DNA of 64,000 nucleotides from Halomonas qaidamensis. GTDB taxonomy: Bacteria > Pseudomonadota > Gammaproteobacteria > Pseudomonadales > Halomonadaceae. The stretch's first letter is position 1, and every line of letters starts with the position of its first letter. A program made the translations under genes and the position numbers. The DNA is taken from NCBI RefSeq assembly GCF_025917315.1, contig NZ_CP080627.1:3100001-3164000 (forward strand), in the 5' to 3' direction. Below are positions 1 through 10,892 of the stretch, one piece after another. A model generated the notes under the pieces. It ran no database searches and was not told the origin of the DNA. It saw only the letters and a list, made by a program, of their open reading frames with translations.

Positions 1-2165
1 TTTTTCTTACCCATGGCGCGGCGCAGCATGTCGGCCTGACCCAATGAATAGCCAGCCATTACCTGAGCAATCTGCATGACCTGCTCTTGGTACAAAATAA
101 TGCCGTATGTCGGGCTGAGCACCGGTTTTAGAAGGTCATGCTGATAATCTGGGTGTGGATAAGAGACTTCGGCACGGCCATGCTTACGGTTGATAAAGTC
201 ATCCACCATGCCCGACTGTAGCGGGCCTGGGCGAAATAGCGCTACCAAGGCGATCATATCGTCGAGAGAGTCTGGCAGCAGGCGCTTAATCAGCTCCTTC
301 ATACCACGAGATTCCAGCTGGAAAACAGCGGTGGTTTCCGCTCGTTTCAGCATCTCAAACGTTTTACTATCGTCTAGCGGGATAGCGTCGATATTGAGCG
401 GCGCTTGACCGTTTACCCCACGCACTTTATCGACCATTTCCAGCGCCCAGTCGATAATCGTCAGCGTCCGCAGGCCCAAGAAGTCGAACTTCACTAGCCC
501 GGCGTCTTCGATGTCGTTTTTATCGAACTGAACCACGAGGCCTGAACCATCTTCATCGCATAACAGCGGCGAGAAGTCGGTTAGCTTGGTGGGGGCAATG
601 ACGACGCCCCCCGCGTGCTTACCAGTCCCCCGCGTGGTGCCCTCAAGCTTAAGGGCCATTTCCCAGATCTCTTCGGCTTCTTCGTCGTTGCCAATAAACT
701 CTTTCAGGGCTGGTTCTTGCTCAATCGCTTTGGCAAGCGTCATTCCCACTTCAAAGGGAATCAGCTTGGAGAGCTTGTCGCCCAACGAGTAGGGCCGCCC
801 CTGGGCACGCGCCACATCGCGCACCACCGCTTTCGCGGCCATGGTGCCAAAGGTAACAATCTGAGATACCGCATTGCGGCCGTAGCGATTCGCCACGTAT
901 TCAATCACCTTGTCACGCTTTTCCATGCAAAAATCGACGTCAAAGTCAGGCATGGAGACACGTTCAGGGTTAAGAAAGCGCTCAAATAGCAGGTCGTAGC
1001 CAATCGGATCAAGATCGGTAATTTTTTGCGCGTAAGCCACTAAGGAGCCCGCACCAGAACCCCGCCCTGGGCCAACTGGCACGTTGTTATCCTTGGCCCA
1101 CTGAATGAAGTCCATCACGATCAGAAAATAGCCAGGGAAGCCCATCTGGATAATAACGTTCAGCTCAAATTCAAGCCGGTCACGGTAGCGCTGATTAATC
1201 TCGCGATAAGCATCGCTATCGCGAGGGTACTGTTCAGCTGGGAACAAAAAATCTAACCGTTCAGTGAGACCGTCATGGGAGACTTTGCGGAAAAACTCAT
1301 CCTGGGTCATCCCGTCGGGTATTTCGAACTCCGGCAGAAAAATTTCCCCCAGGCGCACGTCAACGCTACACCGCTCAGCAATCATGACGCTGTTTTCAAG
1401 CGCTTCAGGAATATCGGCAAACAGTGCTGCCATTTCCTCAGGGCTTTTCAGGTACTGCTCTTCGGTATAGCGTCGTTCACGGCGAGGATCATCCAAAGCC
1501 TTGCCTTCACCAATGGCAACGCGGGTTTCGTGGGCCCAGAAGTCTTCCCGCTCTAAAAAGCGCACGTCATTGGTTGCGACCACCGGGGTATTTGATGCGA
1601 TCGCCAGCTTCACACTCGCGTGAACACACTCTTCTTCAAGCGGCCGCCCGGTACGGATTAACTCCAGATAAAAACGATCTGGAAAGGCGCGCTGCCACTC
1701 TTCTAACAGCTCCCGGGCTTCGCGCTCATGCTCAGACAGCAAGTGACGACCTATTTCGCCTTCACGCCCGCCTGATAGTGCAATCAATCCTTCGCTTTGC
1801 GCTAGCACCCACTGCTTGTCCAGAATGGCTCGCCCGTGGCGCTGGCCATCCGTCCACCCTTTAGAAATCAATTCAGTGAGATTGCGATAACCAACATCGT
1901 TCATCGCCAGCAGCGTAATGCGATATGGATGGGCCTCATCATGAGGGTTGTGCAGCCATAAGTCGCTACCGATGATCGGCTTAAGGCCAGCACCCTGGGC
2001 CGCTTTATAGAACTTAACCAGACCAAACAGGTTAGCTTCATCGGTTAAGGCCAGTGCTGGCATCCCACGCTCCGCGGTGGTGCTGACCAGTGACTTGAGT
2101 TTTACCAAGCCATCAACCAGGGAGTATTCACTGTGCAAACGTAGATGAACAAACGGAACCGTCAT
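1..2165 (-). CDS. dnaE: DNA polymerase III alpha subunit, N-terminal part (cut by window edge)
   Basis: Catalytic subunit of the replicative DNA polymerase III holoenzyme. About 721 codons are present; the C-terminal third (rest of the polymerase core, beta-binding and OB domains) lies beyond position 1. The protein begins [20 protein letters not shown], the PHP domain start typical of DnaE. Further in are [13 protein letters not shown] of the polymerase domain and PDFDVDF near residue 405, which carries two of the catalytic aspartates. The ATG on the minus strand ends at 2165, 38 bp after the rnhB stop, in the usual lpxB-rnhB-dnaE order. No frameshift is seen in the visible part. The identification is secure; only the 3' end is missing. 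Confidence 0.97.
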   Translation of the reverse strand, partial: MTVPFVHLRLHSEYSLVDGLVKLKSLVSTTAERGMPALALTDEANLFGLVKFYKAAQGAGLKPIIGSDLWLHNPHDEAHPYRITLLAMNDVGYRNLTELISKGWTDGQRHGRAILDKQWVLAQSEGLIALSGGREGEIGRHLLSEHEREARELLEEWQRAFPDRFYLELIRTGRPLEEECVHASVKLAIASNTPVVATNDVRFLEREDFWAHETRVAIGEGKALDDPRRERRYTEEQYLKSPEEMAALFADIPEALENSVMIAERCSVDVRLGEIFLPEFEIPDGMTQDEFFRKVSHDGLTERLDFLFPAEQYPRDSDAYREINQRYRDRLEFELNVIIQMGFPGYFLIVMDFIQWAKDNNVPVGPGRGSGAGSLVAYAQKITDLDPIGYDLLFERFLNPERVSMPDFDVDFCMEKRDKVIEYVANRYGRNAVSQIVTFGTMAAKAVVRDVARAQGRPYSLGDKLSKLIPFEVGMTLAKAIEQEPALKEFIGNDEEAEEIWEMALKLEGTTRGTGKHAGGVVIAPTKLTDFSPLLCDEDGSGLVVQFDKNDIEDAGLVKFDFLGLRTLTIIDWALEMVDKVRGVNGQAPLNIDAIPLDDSKTFEMLKRAETTAVFQLESRGMKELIKRLLPDSLDDMIALVALFRPGPLQSGMVDDFINRKHGRAEVSYPHPDYQHDLLKPVLSPTYGIILYQEQVMQIAQVMAGYSLGQADMLRRAMGKK

Positions 2166-2203
2166 GGGACTCTCAGCAACAAGGCTAGATAAATAGAAAA
2201 AGC

Positions 2204-2821
2204 TTACAGCAGCGCTAACTGACGCTGAACTGGCGCAAAGCTCCGGCGATGCTCGGCAAGCGGCCCGTGGGCAGATAGTGCCGCCAAATGTTCTTTCGTT
2301 GGGTACCCTTTGTGACGGGCAAAGCCATAGTCAGGATAGCGCAGATCAAGCTCGGCCATCTGTGCGTCGCGGGCGACTTTAGCCAAAATCGATGCAGCAG
2401 CGATCGCAGGATGACGAGCATCGCCTTTCACTACCGCTTGCCCAGGCAGCTCATGCCCAGGCAGCCGATTACCATCTACCAATAAATAGTCTGCCGCGGG
2501 TGTTAAGGCATCAATGGCACGCCGCATAGCAAGATGAGTGGCATGATAAATATTTAGCTGGTCGACTTCAGCAGCGCTGGCTTCTGCCACAGCAAACGCT
2601 AATGCGCACTCACGAATCTGTACATCCAGCGCTTCACGCTTTTTAGCGGTAAGTTTTTTGGAATCCGTTAGCCCCTCAATCGGGCGACTAGGATCAAGAA
2701 TTACCGCCGATGCAACAACACTGCCGATCAGAGGCCCACGCCCGACTTCGTCAACGCCTGCTAGAAAGTCACCATGGTAGTCGATCACTAAAGGAGGATA
2801 GGCAGTCGGCTTAACGGCCAT
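2204..2821 (-). CDS. rnhB: Ribonuclease HII
   Basis: Cytosolic endonuclease that removes ribonucleotides and RNA from RNA-DNA hybrids. The N-terminal block [18 protein letters not shown] carries the first acidic active-site residues (DE of DEVGRG), and LLVDGN and [12 protein letters not shown] are the later family motifs. The product is about 205 residues, normal for the family. I prefer the ATG at 2821 (protein [10 protein letters not shown]) because AAGGAAG lies 6-7 nt before it. An in-frame ATG at 2851 lacks such a site and would deepen the overlap with lpxB. With the 2821 start the gene overlaps the lpxB end by 11 bp, which suggests translational coupling. Confidence 0.95.
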   Translation of the reverse strand: MAVKPTAYPPLVIDYHGDFLAGVDEVGRGPLIGSVVASAVILDPSRPIEGLTDSKKLTAKKREALDVQIRECALAFAVAEASAAEVDQLNIYHATHLAMRRAIDALTPAADYLLVDGNRLPGHELPGQAVVKGDARHPAIAAASILAKVARDAQMAELDLRYPDYGFARHKGYPTKEHLAALSAHGPLAEHRRSFAPVQRQLALL

Positions 2822-4046
2822 GATGGCTTCCTTCTTGGGCAACTTCGCCACTGCAATCCAATGGCTGGCCCGCCACCAGAGAGGCTATAGCCTGCGCAGC
2901 ACGTTGGCTGGCATTGCGCTGTAAACCACGGTGCATATCGGCAAAGCGTGCTTCTAGGGCGTGGCGTTCTGCTGCATTATTAATCATTTCGTCGAGCTGC
3001 TCAGCAATCGCTTCTGGCGTTGCCGCATCCTGAATCAGTTCTGGCACCACACTCTCTTGAGCAATTAAGTTAGGTAATGAAATCCATTTAGTTTTCACTA
3101 AGCGTTTTGCCAGCCAGTGGGTCATCGGTGCCATTTTGTAAGCTACCAGCATTGACCGATGGCATAACATGGCCTCTAGTGCCGCGGTGCCCGAGGCAAG
3201 CAATACAGCATCGCTGGCTACCATTGCCTCTCGTGCCTGACCTTCCAAGAGCATGACCCGCTTGCTTAACATAGGGTAGCTTGCCAGAAGCTGGATGATT
3301 TCTTGATACCGCTGATGGGTCGCTGCGGGAATGACCACATGCAGCGCTTCATTACGCTGACAGAGCAATTCGGCAGCGCGTAAAAATGTATCGCCCAAAA
3401 AGCGTATTTCATTGCCCCGCGAACCAGGCAATATTGCCAAAACAGGAACTTGAGCAGGCAATGCGAGTGTTTGGCGAGCCGTTTGGCGATCATTCTCAAG
3501 CGGTAATTCATCCGCTAATGGATGGCCAACGAAAGCAACCGGCACCTGATGCTGATGGTAAAAATCAGCTTCAAACGGCAGCAGTGTTAACATGCCATTA
3601 ACCGCCTTAGCGATCTTTTTCACACGCCCTTGCCGCCATGCCCATACCGAAGGGCTCACATAGTGGGCTGTCTTCAGTCCGGCAGCGCGTAGCTGTTTTT
3701 CAAGGCCAATATTGAAGTCGGGCGCGTCGATGCCAATCATAATATCCGGCTGCCAGGCGAGTGCTTCTTCGCGCAGTATGCGGCGCACGCGAATGAGTTC
3801 AGGCAGGTGCTTGACGACCTCCACCAGGCCCATCACCGATAATGTTTCAAGGGGAAAGCGGCTCGTCAGCCCATGCGCTTCCATACGTGGGCCGCCTAGA
3901 CCTCGAAACTCAACGTTGGGATGCATCAGCGTAAGCTCATGCATCAACCCTGCACCGAGAATATCGCCAGAGAGTTCGCCTGCGACAATGTATACGCGCT
4001 GAAGTGTCATGATGAGAAAGGAAGAGATATGAGCATTTGAGTCCAT
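2811..4046 (-). CDS. lpxB: Lipid-A-disaccharide synthase
   Basis: Peripheral membrane glycosyltransferase (GT19) that joins UDP-2,3-diacylglucosamine to lipid X to give the lipid A disaccharide. Diagnostic motifs are [17 protein letters not shown] at the N terminus, [25 protein letters not shown] and LPGSRGNEI. Length is about 400 residues, as usual. The start is uncertain: the ATG at 4046 adds 12 residues ([12 protein letters not shown]), while the ATG at 4010 ([12 protein letters not shown]) fits the usual family start better. Neither has a clear ribosome binding site. It lies between lpxA and rnhB in the conserved order and overlaps rnhB. Confidence 0.95.
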   Translation of the reverse strand: MDSNAHISSFLIMTLQRVYIVAGELSGDILGAGLMHELTLMHPNVEFRGLGGPRMEAHGLTSRFPLETLSVMGLVEVVKHLPELIRVRRILREEALAWQPDIMIGIDAPDFNIGLEKQLRAAGLKTAHYVSPSVWAWRQGRVKKIAKAVNGMLTLLPFEADFYHQHQVPVAFVGHPLADELPLENDRQTARQTLALPAQVPVLAILPGSRGNEIRFLGDTFLRAAELLCQRNEALHVVIPAATHQRYQEIIQLLASYPMLSKRVMLLEGQAREAMVASDAVLLASGTAALEAMLCHRSMLVAYKMAPMTHWLAKRLVKTKWISLPNLIAQESVVPELIQDAATPEAIAEQLDEMINNAAERHALEARFADMHRGLQRNASQRAAQAIASLVAGQPLDCSGEVAQEGSHHGR

Positions 4047-4074
4047 CGTTGATGCTAACTAGCCATCAACGTTG

Positions 4075-4842
4075 TTAGCGGATGATACCGCGCGTAGACC
4101 GCTCAATTGAGTCGGCAAACGTGGTGACTTCTGGCAAATCGAACCGGCTGCGCATTTCGCTAACTGCCTGCTCAACGGTTAAACCTTGGCGATACACTAA
4201 CTTATAAGCACTGCTTAAGGCATTGATTGCATCACGGCTAAAACCACGCCGCTTCAAGCCAACCAGATTAAGGCCTCGTGCTTCAGCAGGATTGCCATTG
4301 ATCATCACGTAAGCGGGGGTATCTTTGGTAATAATAGACCCACCCCCGGCCATCGCATGTTCACCAAAGTGGCAAAACTGATGAACAGCCGCCAAACCAC
4401 CTAAAATAGCATGGTCGCCGAGTACAACATGACCTGCCAAAGTGACTTGGTTCGCTAGAATACAGTCGTTGCCAATCACGCAGTCATGGCCGACATGAAC
4501 ATACGCCATAAACAGGTTACGCGATCCAATGGTGGTTTCACCGCGATCTTGTACGGTACCACGATGGAGGGTAACGCCTTCACGAACAACGTTATCATCC
4601 CCCATAATTAAGCGTGTTGGTTCGCCAGCGTATTTTTTATCCTGGCAATCCTCGCCTACCGAAGCAAATTGAAAAATTCGTGTACGCTCGCCTAGAACGG
4701 TAGGTCCTTTAATAACGACGTGAGAGCCAATCACAGAGCCAGCGCCAATAGTGACATTTGGCCCAATCACACTAAATGGCCCCACCTCGACATCATCAGC
4801 AAGCTGCGCTTTAGGATCAACCAGTGCAGTAGGATGTATCAA
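4075..4842 (-). CDS. lpxA: Acyl-ACP:UDP-N-acetylglucosamine O-acyltransferase
   Basis: First enzyme of lipid A synthesis; it transfers a 3-hydroxyacyl chain from ACP to UDP-GlcNAc in the cytosol. The 255-residue protein is a left-handed beta-helix of hexapeptide repeats ([20 protein letters not shown] and so on) with the family segment [15 protein letters not shown], whose second histidine is the probable catalytic base. The helical C-terminal domain has [14 protein letters not shown]. The start overlaps the fabZ stop by 4 bp (4839-4842), a translational-coupling arrangement. Confidence 0.96.
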   Translation of the reverse strand: MIHPTALVDPKAQLADDVEVGPFSVIGPNVTIGAGSVIGSHVVIKGPTVLGERTRIFQFASVGEDCQDKKYAGEPTRLIMGDDNVVREGVTLHRGTVQDRGETTIGSRNLFMAYVHVGHDCVIGNDCILANQVTLAGHVVLGDHAILGGLAAVHQFCHFGEHAMAGGGSIITKDTPAYVMINGNPAEARGLNLVGLKRRGFSRDAINALSSAYKLVYRQGLTVEQAVSEMRSRFDLPEVTTFADSIERSTRGIIR

Positions 4843-5282
4843 GCTACCTTCCTCTCAGCACAGATAATTTCTGCCTCGCAGGCTAGCTCACCGTTAACCG
4901 TCGCACGGCAGGCGAACTTCCAAATGCCACGCTTACCACGAATCACATTTGCCTCCAGCACTAATTGGTCACCGGGCATCACGGGGCGCTTGAAGCGTAC
5001 ATTATCACTTCCTACCAAATAATAAACATAGCCATCAGCGGGCAGTTTATTGACTGTTTTAAAACCTAAAATTCCGCACACCTGAGCCAGCGCTTCTAGT
5101 ACTAAAACACCTGGCATAATAGGGTGATGAGGGAAATGGCCATTAAAAAACGGCTCGTTGATGCTAACATTCTTATACGCAACGATGGTTTCGCCCACGG
5201 TTAATTGCGTTACTCGATCCACCAGCAAGAATGGGTAGCGGTGGGGCAAGTATTCGCGAATTTCGTTAATATCCATAACCAT
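4839..5282 (-). CDS. fabZ: 3-hydroxyacyl-ACP dehydratase FabZ
   Basis: Hot-dog-fold dehydratase of type II fatty acid synthesis. It competes with LpxA for 3-hydroxyacyl-ACP and so balances phospholipid and lipid A. The motif [13 protein letters not shown] near the start and [19 protein letters not shown] (with the active-site His and Glu) are diagnostic. I chose the ATG at 5282 (protein [12 protein letters not shown], 147 residues): GAGGT lies 7 nt upstream, and the product starts where family members do. An upstream in-frame start at 5327 would add 15 unrelated residues. The stop overlaps the lpxA start. Confidence 0.95.
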   Translation of the reverse strand: MVMDINEIREYLPHRYPFLLVDRVTQLTVGETIVAYKNVSINEPFFNGHFPHHPIMPGVLVLEALAQVCGILGFKTVNKLPADGYVYYLVGSDNVRFKRPVMPGDQLVLEANVIRGKRGIWKFACRATVNGELACEAEIICAERKVA

Positions 5283-5301
5283 CGTAACGACCTCTAAATG
5301 A

Positions 5302-5325
5302 CAAAAGGCCTGAGTAATATCAGGC
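5302..5325 (-). terminator. Weak terminator-like hairpin between lpxD and fabZ
   Basis: Read on the minus strand, GCCTGA and TCAGGC form a 6-bp stem with a 6-nt loop, followed by CTTTTG. The U-tract is short, so this is more likely a partial attenuator or processing site inside the operon than a full stop. Confidence 0.35.
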
Positions 5326-5420
5326 ACGCACCAGCAAGTTTGCTGGTAAAAAAGCAGTGAATTATAACCTGCTGCTATACAGCCTCAAGTTACCTGCCTA
5401 TAAATTGCTGGCATAACGAC

Positions 5421-6464
5421 TCATAACGACTCACTGCGCTGGCTTTTCTCTAGTCGAGACAAGCGCTTGGCTATTTCATCGAGCTGTTTAAATCGCACCG
5501 CATTTTTACGCCATTGGGTATTGTTCATAGCACCAGTACCCGACGAATAAACACCTGGCTCATGAATCGAATTGGTCACTAAGCTCATACCCGTTACCTG
5601 CACACCATCGCAAATGGTGAGGTGACCAGAAAGCCCAACGCCACCGCCGAGCATGCAGTGCTTGCCCACCTTAGTAGAACCAGCAATACCAACGCAGCCT
5701 GCTAAAGCGCTGTGATCCCCAATCGTCACGTTATGGGCAATTTGTACTTGGCTATCAATTTTGACATCGTTACCAATCACCGTATCGCCTAAGGCACCGC
5801 GATCAATACTTGAACAACTGCCAACCTCAACGTCATCACCCAGCACGACGCCGCCTAGCTGAGCAATTTTATGCCAACCAGCACCGTCGTGAGCAAAACC
5901 AAAACCATCGCCGCCAATCACACAGCCGCTATGCAAGATGGCTCGTTTTCCCACTACAACGCCGTGGCAAACAGTAACGTTAGCGTGTAGTCGCGTATCA
6001 TCCCCAATTACACTATCGGCACCAATCACACTGCCAGCGCCAACCACCACATGCTTACCTAGCACTACACCTGCTTCAATCACAGCATGTGCTTGAACAG
6101 AAATTCCCTCACCTAAAATAGCGCTGTCCGCTACCACAGCTGATGGGTGAATACCGGGAATATCCCGAGCAGGCAATGGATCAAATAGCTGTGAGAGTTT
6201 GGCGTAACCCAAATAAGGATTATTCATCTCTAAGCGTGCCACAGGACAATGTTTAGCATGCTCAGGATGTAACAATACAGCGGCTGCTTTTGTAGTCGCC
6301 AAATCTTTTAGGTATGCACGGTTGGCTAGAAAAGCAACGTGATCCGACGTCGCATCTTTAAGTGTGGCCAAACCTTTAATTGGCTGGTCGGCGTTACCCT
6401 CGAAGTCAATGCCCAAGTGACGTGCGACATCGTTAAGGGTTAGATAGTGAAAAGCGTGCGTCAT
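5421..6464 (-). CDS. lpxD: UDP-3-O-acylglucosamine N-acyltransferase
   Basis: Third enzyme of lipid A synthesis; it N-acylates UDP-3-O-acylglucosamine. An N-terminal uridine-binding domain (about residues 1-95) is followed by a hexapeptide-repeat beta-helix. The segment CVIGGDGFGFAHDGAGWHKI and the later QIAHNVTIGDHSALAG contain the conserved catalytic and hydroxyl-binding histidines. I list the ATG at 6464 (MTHAFHYLTL), which matches the usual family start; an in-frame ATG at 6482 (MFHWAP) is also possible, and neither has a strong ribosome binding site. The gene follows skp by a short gap in the conserved bamA-skp-lpxD-fabZ-lpxA-lpxB order. Confidence 0.95.
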   Translation of the reverse strand: MTHAFHYLTLNDVARHLGIDFEGNADQPIKGLATLKDATSDHVAFLANRAYLKDLATTKAAAVLLHPEHAKHCPVARLEMNNPYLGYAKLSQLFDPLPARDIPGIHPSAVVADSAILGEGISVQAHAVIEAGVVLGKHVVVGAGSVIGADSVIGDDTRLHANVTVCHGVVVGKRAILHSGCVIGGDGFGFAHDGAGWHKIAQLGGVVLGDDVEVGSCSSIDRGALGDTVIGNDVKIDSQVQIAHNVTIGDHSALAGCVGIAGSTKVGKHCMLGGGVGLSGHLTICDGVQVTGMSLVTNSIHEPGVYSSGTGAMNNTQWRKNAVRFKQLDEIAKRLSRLEKSQRSESL

Positions 6465-6515
6465 GGGAGCCCAGTGAAACATGGGTGCGGGCTAGCCGCA
6501 CCATCAATCATAATT

Positions 6516-7022
6516 TTAGTTTAGCGAATCAAAAATCTGCGTAACCTCATTGGTCACGTTAGGCAGATCTGTTGATGAGTGCAATACCCCTTGAGGCTCT
6601 ACCAAGACATCAATACTGTGGCGCTCAAGCACTTGCTCAACAGCCCTTTCAAGCTTTGACTCAGCGCCCTCTAAGAAACGCTGCTCAGAAGCCTGTTGTG
6701 CTTGAAGCACTTCACGGCGCAATTCCTCAAAACGACTACCTTTTTGCTGCAGTTCAGCAATGAGTGGGTCTCGCTGAGATTGGGACATTGTCTCGCCTTC
6801 ACGCTGCAGTCGCTCTTGCAAGCGTTGAAGCTCTTCGCCTAATGCTTGGGCCTCACGCTGCTGGTTGCCAATTTGCCCTTCCAACTGGCTTAGTGACGAC
6901 TGGGCTGACTGTGTATTCATTAAGGCGGCGCGCCAATCGAGCACAGCCACTTCTGCAGCAACGGCATAGGTAGGTAGTGTCATCGCGCCCAGTAAACACA
7001 CGGCGGCTGTCAGTTTACGCAT
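6516..7022 (-). CDS. skp: Periplasmic chaperone Skp/OmpH
   Basis: Trimeric periplasmic chaperone that carries unfolded outer-membrane proteins to BamA. The N terminus MRKLTAAVCLLGAMTLPTYA is a Sec signal peptide with cleavage expected after the AVAA run. The mature part is a long charged helical segment (roughly residues 40-120, rich in Q, E, R and L) that would form the coiled-coil tentacles. Length is about 168 residues. The ATG at 7022 has AGGAG 8 nt upstream; the TTG just before it is not needed. It sits directly downstream of bamA, the usual partner. Confidence 0.93.
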   Translation of the reverse strand: MRKLTAAVCLLGAMTLPTYAVAAEVAVLDWRAALMNTQSAQSSLSQLEGQIGNQQREAQALGEELQRLQERLQREGETMSQSQRDPLIAELQQKGSRFEELRREVLQAQQASEQRFLEGAESKLERAVEQVLERHSIDVLVEPQGVLHSSTDLPNVTNEVTQIFDSLN

Positions 7023-7039
7023 CAATATTACTCCTTATA

Positions 7040-9391
7040 TTAGAATGTTTGGCCCAGCGAGAACTGGAAGAACTGCGTATCGTCACCGCTCTCTTCGTTT
7101 AGCGGTTCTGCCACACTGAAGGTCAGCGGACCCACCGGTGTTAGCCACGACAGTCCAATGCCTACACTGTAGCGCAAGTCGCCCAGGTCGACCCCAGAGC
7201 TGCATTGCTGACGCCCAACATCTGCCTCCTGCACATCATAGCAAGAACTTAAGAAGGTATTACCTGCATCCAAAAAGAGGGAGGGTTGAATTGACCGCTT
7301 ATCTTCCACAAACGGCATGGGGAAGAGCACTTCGGCAGAGCCTTCCACTAATACGTTGCCGCCCAATGTACGATCACGCCCCCCATCACGGGTAGGAGTT
7401 GTGCGTTGACCCAACGTGTTGGAGGTAAAGCCGCGCACTGAACCTAAGCCACCGGCATAAAAGTTCTCATAAAACGGGTAAGGATCATTGCCACCAAGTG
7501 TATCGGCATATCCCAAATTTCCACTAAACTTCAGCGCCCAGGTCTGATCATCGTTAATTGGAAACAGCTGCTGTGCACGGGCGCGAACCTTGTAGTACTC
7601 GGCATCGCTGCCCGGCACACCTGTTTCTAGTGATAGACGTTGATAATTACCTGCTGTCGGCATAATGCCGCGATTTAAATTATTACGCGTCCAGCTCGCC
7701 GTTAATTTAAGGCTTTGCGCATTATCGCCTTGATCGTCGACATAACGAATAATTTCTGAAGCAGAATCGTTGTAGGTTTTAACCGTCAGCTCTTCAAGGC
7801 TAGCACCAAAATTCAGGCGAGAAAGTTCACTAATCGGATAACCAAAGTTAATGCCGGCACCATAAGCGTCCGTAGAGAACGTAGAGATATCGGAATCGCC
7901 GTAATCGGTTTCGCGGTAAAAAAGATTATATCCGCGCGAAATACCATCTAATGTCCAGTAGGGGTCGGTAAAGGCAAAGTTAACGCTGGTAAACGTATCA
8001 CTACGTTGCGCGCCCACATTAACGCGGTTACCGGTGCCCAGAAAGTTATTTTGGGCCAGCCCAACGCCATAAATGACACCTGCGCTTTGTGAGAAGCCGA
8101 CACTGGCAGAGACAGAACCGGATGGCTGCTCCTCAACGTTATACGTTACGTCTAGCAAATCAGGCTGACCAGGGACTGGCTGGGTGCTGACCTCAACTTG
8201 ACTAAAGAAGCCGAGACGCTCCAGGCGCTGGCGTGACTGGGTAATCGATTCAGTTGATGCAGGAGCGCCTTCTAACTGAATCATTTCACGACGCAGCACT
8301 TCATCTTGCGTTGTGGTATTACCGTAAAATTCAATACGACGCACGTAGGTGCGCTGACCAGGATCCACGGCAATGACGATATCAACGGTTTCACCATCGT
8401 CGGATAGCTCAGGAATGCCTTGTACGTCAGCAAATGCAAATCCCTCTGCGCCAAGGCGTTGGCGAAGCGCTTCAGTCGACGCATTTACTTCGCCGCGCGA
8501 AAAGGTGTCACCCCTATCAATTTCAAGTAATTCGCGCGCTTCGTTTTCGTTAATTTGCAGGTCACCGGCAAAACGAATATCCCCGATTTGGAACTGGTTG
8601 CCTTCATCAATGTTTAAAGTGATGAAAATTTCAGATTTTTCAGGACCAATCGATACTTGCGTTGAAGTAACATCAAAATTAACGTAACCACGATCAAGGT
8701 AGAAAGAGCGTAAGCGCTCAATATCACCCGCCAGAGCTTCGCGGGAGTACTCGTCGCTGGAGAACCAGCCAAAAATACGTCCTGGGCGGTCATTTAATTC
8801 AAATACGTCACGCAGCGTATCGTCGTCAAATGCTTCATTACCAACAATATTAATTTGCCGGATTTTAGCAACTTCGCCTTCATTGACATTGATATTAACC
8901 TGAACACGGCCTTCATCAATTTCATCAACTTCTACGTCAATACTTGCGCTATAGCGCCCTTGAGCTTGATAAACACCTTCAAGCTCACGCTGAATCTCTT
9001 CTAGCGTGGAAAGCTGCAGCACCTGTCCTTCAGAAAGGCCTGATTCGCGCAGACCATTGCGCAAATCCTCATCAGAAATTTGCTGATTCCCTTCGATATT
9101 CAAGCGCGCAATGGTCGGTCGCTCAACGACTTGGATAACCAGCACGTCGCCCTCGCGCGCAAGAGAAACGTCTTCAAACAAACCTGTAGCAAACAGATCC
9201 CTGGCCGCGGCAGCCAGCTGCTGTTCGCTAACGCGGTCATTGGCATTGACGGGAAACGCATTAAAGACCGAGGCGGCAGATACCCGCTGCAGTCCCTCCA
9301 CACGAATGTCGGAAACATCAAAGGATTGTGCTTGGGCACTGCTGGTACCTATCAGCAACAGTGCCGCCATTCCAAGGGTCTTGATTTTCAT
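7040..9391 (-). CDS. bamA: Outer-membrane protein assembly factor BamA
   Basis: Central barrel subunit of the BAM complex that folds and inserts outer-membrane proteins. The 783-residue product starts with a signal peptide (MKIKTLGMAALLLIGTSSAQ) and then SFDVSDIRVEGLQRVSAA, the typical start of POTRA1. Five POTRA repeats fill about residues 22-420 and a C-terminal 16-strand barrel follows. VRGFTSNTLGQR contains the conserved VRGF of the loop-6 lid region. The last residue is Phe (SLGQTF), the usual beta-signal ending. It lies between rseP and skp. Confidence 0.97.
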   Translation of the reverse strand: MKIKTLGMAALLLIGTSSAQAQSFDVSDIRVEGLQRVSAASVFNAFPVNANDRVSEQQLAAAARDLFATGLFEDVSLAREGDVLVIQVVERPTIARLNIEGNQQISDEDLRNGLRESGLSEGQVLQLSTLEEIQRELEGVYQAQGRYSASIDVEVDEIDEGRVQVNINVNEGEVAKIRQINIVGNEAFDDDTLRDVFELNDRPGRIFGWFSSDEYSREALAGDIERLRSFYLDRGYVNFDVTSTQVSIGPEKSEIFITLNIDEGNQFQIGDIRFAGDLQINENEARELLEIDRGDTFSRGEVNASTEALRQRLGAEGFAFADVQGIPELSDDGETVDIVIAVDPGQRTYVRRIEFYGNTTTQDEVLRREMIQLEGAPASTESITQSRQRLERLGFFSQVEVSTQPVPGQPDLLDVTYNVEEQPSGSVSASVGFSQSAGVIYGVGLAQNNFLGTGNRVNVGAQRSDTFTSVNFAFTDPYWTLDGISRGYNLFYRETDYGDSDISTFSTDAYGAGINFGYPISELSRLNFGASLEELTVKTYNDSASEIIRYVDDQGDNAQSLKLTASWTRNNLNRGIMPTAGNYQRLSLETGVPGSDAEYYKVRARAQQLFPINDDQTWALKFSGNLGYADTLGGNDPYPFYENFYAGGLGSVRGFTSNTLGQRTTPTRDGGRDRTLGGNVLVEGSAEVLFPMPFVEDKRSIQPSLFLDAGNTFLSSCYDVQEADVGRQQCSSGVDLGDLRYSVGIGLSWLTPVGPLTFSVAEPLNEESGDDTQFFQFSLGQTF

Positions 9392-9491
9392 GCAGTCAGT
9401 TCGCTCGCGTTGGTCTGCCTATCATTCCAGATAGGCACCATATACATTTGTGCAGGCAGATGACAAGGCATCCAGCGCCCTACACGCGTCA

Positions 9492-10850
9492 TTACCACAG
9501 GCGCATCAGATCAAAATAGAGAGCCGTCAACATTAGGGTGCCTACCATGGCAAGCCCTATACGCAACCCTACCGCTTGCGTTTGCTCAGAGACCGGCCGC
9601 CCACGCACAACCTCTATAAAGTAATAAAGTAGATGCCCGCCATCGAGCACAGGTATCGGTAGTAAGTTCAGCACTCCTAGACTGATGGAAAGATAGGCTA
9701 AGAAGCCTATAAACACTTCCATACCTGCCCGGGCAGAATCACCGGAAATCTGTGCAATAGTAATCGGGCCCGAAAGGTTCGACGGTGAAATAAGCCCTAC
9801 CAACATTTTGCGAATAGCATCTACCGTTAGCAGCGTCATCTCACCTGTACGTGATAGTGCTTGGCCAACAGCCTCGATAGGACCATAGCGAATTTCACGC
9901 TGTTGCTCCTCGGGCCAAGATACCTGTTGCGCCCCGGCTCCAATGTAACCAACCTCGCTGCCACTCTCCAGCGTATTACGGGCTGGCGTTAAAGAGAGAC
10001 TAGACTGTTCGTTGCCACGCTGATAACCAACGTCTAAGGTTTGACCCGCATTCTCTCGAATAACTGAAACAAACTGCATCCAGTCGTCAATTGGCTCGCC
10101 ATTTAGCGACACAATACGGTCGCCAACACGAAGCCCCGCTTGAGAAGCGGGCTGCCCCTCTACTACTTGGCCTAGCACTGCGGGAACGTTCGGACGCCAT
10201 GGCGTAATTCCCAAGCTTTGTAGCGGTTGAGGCGGATCCTGACGGACCATATAGTCGCTCACGGGAAGCTGATAAACCCGAGCAGCATTAGACCCTTCTG
10301 GCTGCGCCTCAAGTATTAAGTCGCCATCGAATCCGATCATAGAAACAAGCTTTAAATTAATCTCTTCCCAGGAGCGCATGGCATCTCCCTGGACCGAGGT
10401 AATTTCAGCGCCATGAGTAAGGCCTGCCTCTGCCGCCGGGGAGTTAGGCGTAACGTCGCCAACGACAGGAATCACCGTTGTAGTACCAGCAACAAACAGC
10501 GCCCAATAGGCAACTATCGCAAGTAAAAAGTTAGCAATCGGCCCCGCGGCAACAATTGCAATACGCTGCCACACGGTTTTGCGGTTAAATGCTTGGTCTA
10601 ATTGCTCATCAGGTACAGGCGCTTCGCGCTCGTCCAGCATCTTTACATAGCCACCCAAGGGGATAGCCGCTACTGCAAACTCGGTACCATGGCGATCAAC
10701 TGTCGACCAGAGGGGTTTACCAAAACCAATAGAAAAACGCAGTACCTTGACACCACAGCGTCGAGCCACCCAGAAATGACCAAACTCGTGGAAGGTTACC
10801 AACAACCCAAGCACCACGATCACCGCTAATATGTTCTGTATCAGGCCCAC
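9492..10850 (-). CDS. rseP: Site-2 protease RseP
   Basis: Inner-membrane zinc metalloprotease (M50) that cleaves membrane-embedded anti-sigma factors, RseA in E. coli, in the envelope-stress pathway. HEFGH at residues 21-25 gives two zinc ligands and the catalytic Glu; LLPIPVLDGGHLLYY near the C terminus gives the third ligand (Asp). Two periplasmic PDZ domains lie between, seen in VVGDVTPNSPAAEAGL and GQVVEGQPASQAGLRVGD. Four membrane segments are expected. At 452 residues it has full length. It sits between dxr and bamA, consistent with its link to outer-membrane assembly stress. Confidence 0.96.
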   Translation of the reverse strand: MGLIQNILAVIVVLGLLVTFHEFGHFWVARRCGVKVLRFSIGFGKPLWSTVDRHGTEFAVAAIPLGGYVKMLDEREAPVPDEQLDQAFNRKTVWQRIAIVAAGPIANFLLAIVAYWALFVAGTTTVIPVVGDVTPNSPAAEAGLTHGAEITSVQGDAMRSWEEINLKLVSMIGFDGDLILEAQPEGSNAARVYQLPVSDYMVRQDPPQPLQSLGITPWRPNVPAVLGQVVEGQPASQAGLRVGDRIVSLNGEPIDDWMQFVSVIRENAGQTLDVGYQRGNEQSSLSLTPARNTLESGSEVGYIGAGAQQVSWPEEQQREIRYGPIEAVGQALSRTGEMTLLTVDAIRKMLVGLISPSNLSGPITIAQISGDSARAGMEVFIGFLAYLSISLGVLNLLPIPVLDGGHLLYYFIEVVRGRPVSEQTQAVGLRIGLAMVGTLMLTALYFDLMRLW

Positions 10851-10892
10851 TCTTTGCTCCTTTACGTGACTCGCTGATCAACGGTGATGATG